DNA of 6,385 bases from an uncultured Rubrobacteraceae bacterium (lineage in GTDB: Bacteria; Actinomycetota; Rubrobacteria; Rubrobacterales; Rubrobacteraceae): assembly GCA_902806105.1 (NCBI GenBank), contig CADCVI010000174.1, positions 1 through 6,385 on the forward strand, written 5' to 3'. Each line of letters begins with the position of its first letter. Position 1 is the stretch's first letter. Below are positions 5,689 to 6,385 of the stretch, piece by piece. The translations under genes were made by a program, and so were the position numbers. Below the pieces are notes generated by a model. It was given only the letters and a program-made list of their open reading frames with translations, searched no databases and was not told the origin of the DNA.

Positions 5689-6385
5689 TTGTCCCAAGAC
5701 GTGTTCATGCGCCGTGCCCGCGAACTCGCGGAGCGCGGACGCTACACGGTGGCACCGAACCCCCTCGTGGGAGCGGTTGTCGTGCGCGGAGACCAGATCG
5801 TGGGTGAGGGTTGGCATGTCCGTGCCGGCGGCGACCACGCGGAGGTTATGGCCCTCGAAGTTGCGGGCTCCTCGGCGCGCGGCGCGGCTCTCTACGTCAC
5901 CCTCGAGCCGTGCAACCATCAGGGAAAAACGCCCCCCTGCACCGACGCCGTACTGAGGTCCGGCATCGGCCGCGTCGTCGCCGGGCACCTGGACCCCAAC
6001 CCCAAGATGCGCGGCCGGAGCATGGCCCTCCTTCGCGAGGCCGGGGTAGACGTAGAGGTGCTGGACGACGGGTCTTTCGCCCGTCAGAACGAGCAGTTTC
6101 TCCACCTTATGACGACGGGACGTCCGTTCGTGCACCTCAAGCTCGCGTCGTCGCTGGACGGCAGGATCTCCGCCTCCGGGGGGGAGAGCAAGTGGATCAC
6201 CGGCGGGTCCGCCCGCCGCCGGGCCCACGAGCTGCGCGCCGAGGCCGGGGCGGTTCTCGTCGGGGCGGGCACGGCGCGCGCGGACGACCCGCTCCTCACC
6301 CCGAGAGACCTCCCCGAAGGAGCTTCGCCCGTCCTGAGGATCGTCCTCGATCCCGGCCTGACCCTGAACCCGGAGAGCCGGCTCG
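5689..6385 (+). CDS. ribD: Bifunctional riboflavin biosynthesis protein RibD (3' end outside window)
   Basis: Catalyses the second and third steps of riboflavin synthesis: deamination of 2,5-diamino-6-ribosylamino-pyrimidinone 5'-phosphate, then NADPH-dependent reduction of the ribose. The TTG start at 5689 gives MSQDVFMRRARELAERG, the usual family opening; later starts (GTG 5701, ATG 5707) would trim conserved residues and lie far from the Shine-Dalgarno site. The N-terminal cytidine-deaminase-like domain has APNPLVGAVVV, HAEVMAL (zinc ligand His50, catalytic Glu52) and LEPCNHQGKTPPC (zinc ligands Cys75, Cys84). These numbers match those I recall for E. coli RibD and support the start. The reductase domain begins near 146 with PFVHLKLASSLDGRI (Lys151), GESKWITG and AGAVLVGAGTARADDPLLTPR-type sequence. 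The 232 visible residues compare with about 365 for the family, so the gene continues past the right edge. It lies directly under the FMN riboswitch; ribE, ribBA and ribH would be expected downstream but are not in the window. Confidence 0.96.
   Translation, partial: MSQDVFMRRARELAERGRYTVAPNPLVGAVVVRGDQIVGEGWHVRAGGDHAEVMALEVAGSSARGAALYVTLEPCNHQGKTPPCTDAVLRSGIGRVVAGHLDPNPKMRGRSMALLREAGVDVEVLDDGSFARQNEQFLHLMTTGRPFVHLKLASSLDGRISASGGESKWITGGSARRRAHELRAEAGAVLVGAGTARADDPLLTPRDLPEGASPVLRIVLDPGLTLNPESRL

Noticed and set aside
5552..5956. A + strand open frame through the riboswitch into ribD
   Set aside because: It overlaps the structured FMN aptamer and the ribD frame, which carries all conserved motifs. 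The product is Arg/Ser/Pro-rich with no family resemblance.
5632..6228. A 198-codon minus-strand frame opposite ribD
   Set aside because: Complement of conserved RibD codons, with no Shine-Dalgarno site and no recognisable domain.

Overview
The window is high in G+C, strongly G/C at third codon positions, and fully coding on the + strand. Gene content and order suggest a high-GC bacterium of the Rubrobacter type (deep-branching Actinomycetota). The reasons are a type IV pilus ATPase/platform cluster, a SigB/F/G-like sigma factor, an rpe-ribD neighbourhood as in many actinobacteria, and frequent GTG/TTG starts. The lineage is an inference from composition and gene order; no marker gene here fixes it.

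Positions 1-3897 hold a type IV pilus motor cluster: the 3' part of pilB (extension ATPase, cut by the left edge), pilT (retraction ATPase) and pilC (inner-membrane platform protein). The pilB-pilT gap (91 nt) carries a conspicuous hairpin that abuts the pilT ribosome-binding site. Only 12 nt after pilC comes a gene for an alternative sigma-70-family factor (3910-4677), so it is probably co-transcribed with the pilus genes. PilB and PilT would drive pilus assembly and disassembly through PilC. The sigma factor may tie expression of pilus or surface genes to the same operon, but its targets cannot be seen here.

Positions 4678-6385 are a metabolic block. A 90-nt gap with a good -10 hexamer leads into rpe (ribulose-phosphate 3-epimerase, TTG start). 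A 240-nt gap follows that holds a promoter-like pair and a complete FMN riboswitch (RFN element). The riboswitch ends a few bases before the TTG start of ribD (bifunctional deaminase/reductase of riboflavin synthesis), which runs off the right edge. The 3' strand of aptamer stem P1 overlaps the likely ribD Shine-Dalgarno sequence, so FMN probably shuts off ribD translation by direct sequestration. Rpe acts on ribulose 5-phosphate, which is also a riboflavin precursor, so the adjacency makes metabolic sense.

I see no mobile element, CRISPR array, tRNA, rRNA or toxin-antitoxin system. Most of the window is well-known families. The points worth a second look are the sigma factor inside the pilus operon, the pilT leader hairpin, the hairpin-expanded FMN aptamer fused to the ribD RBS, and a few unusual Rpe residues.
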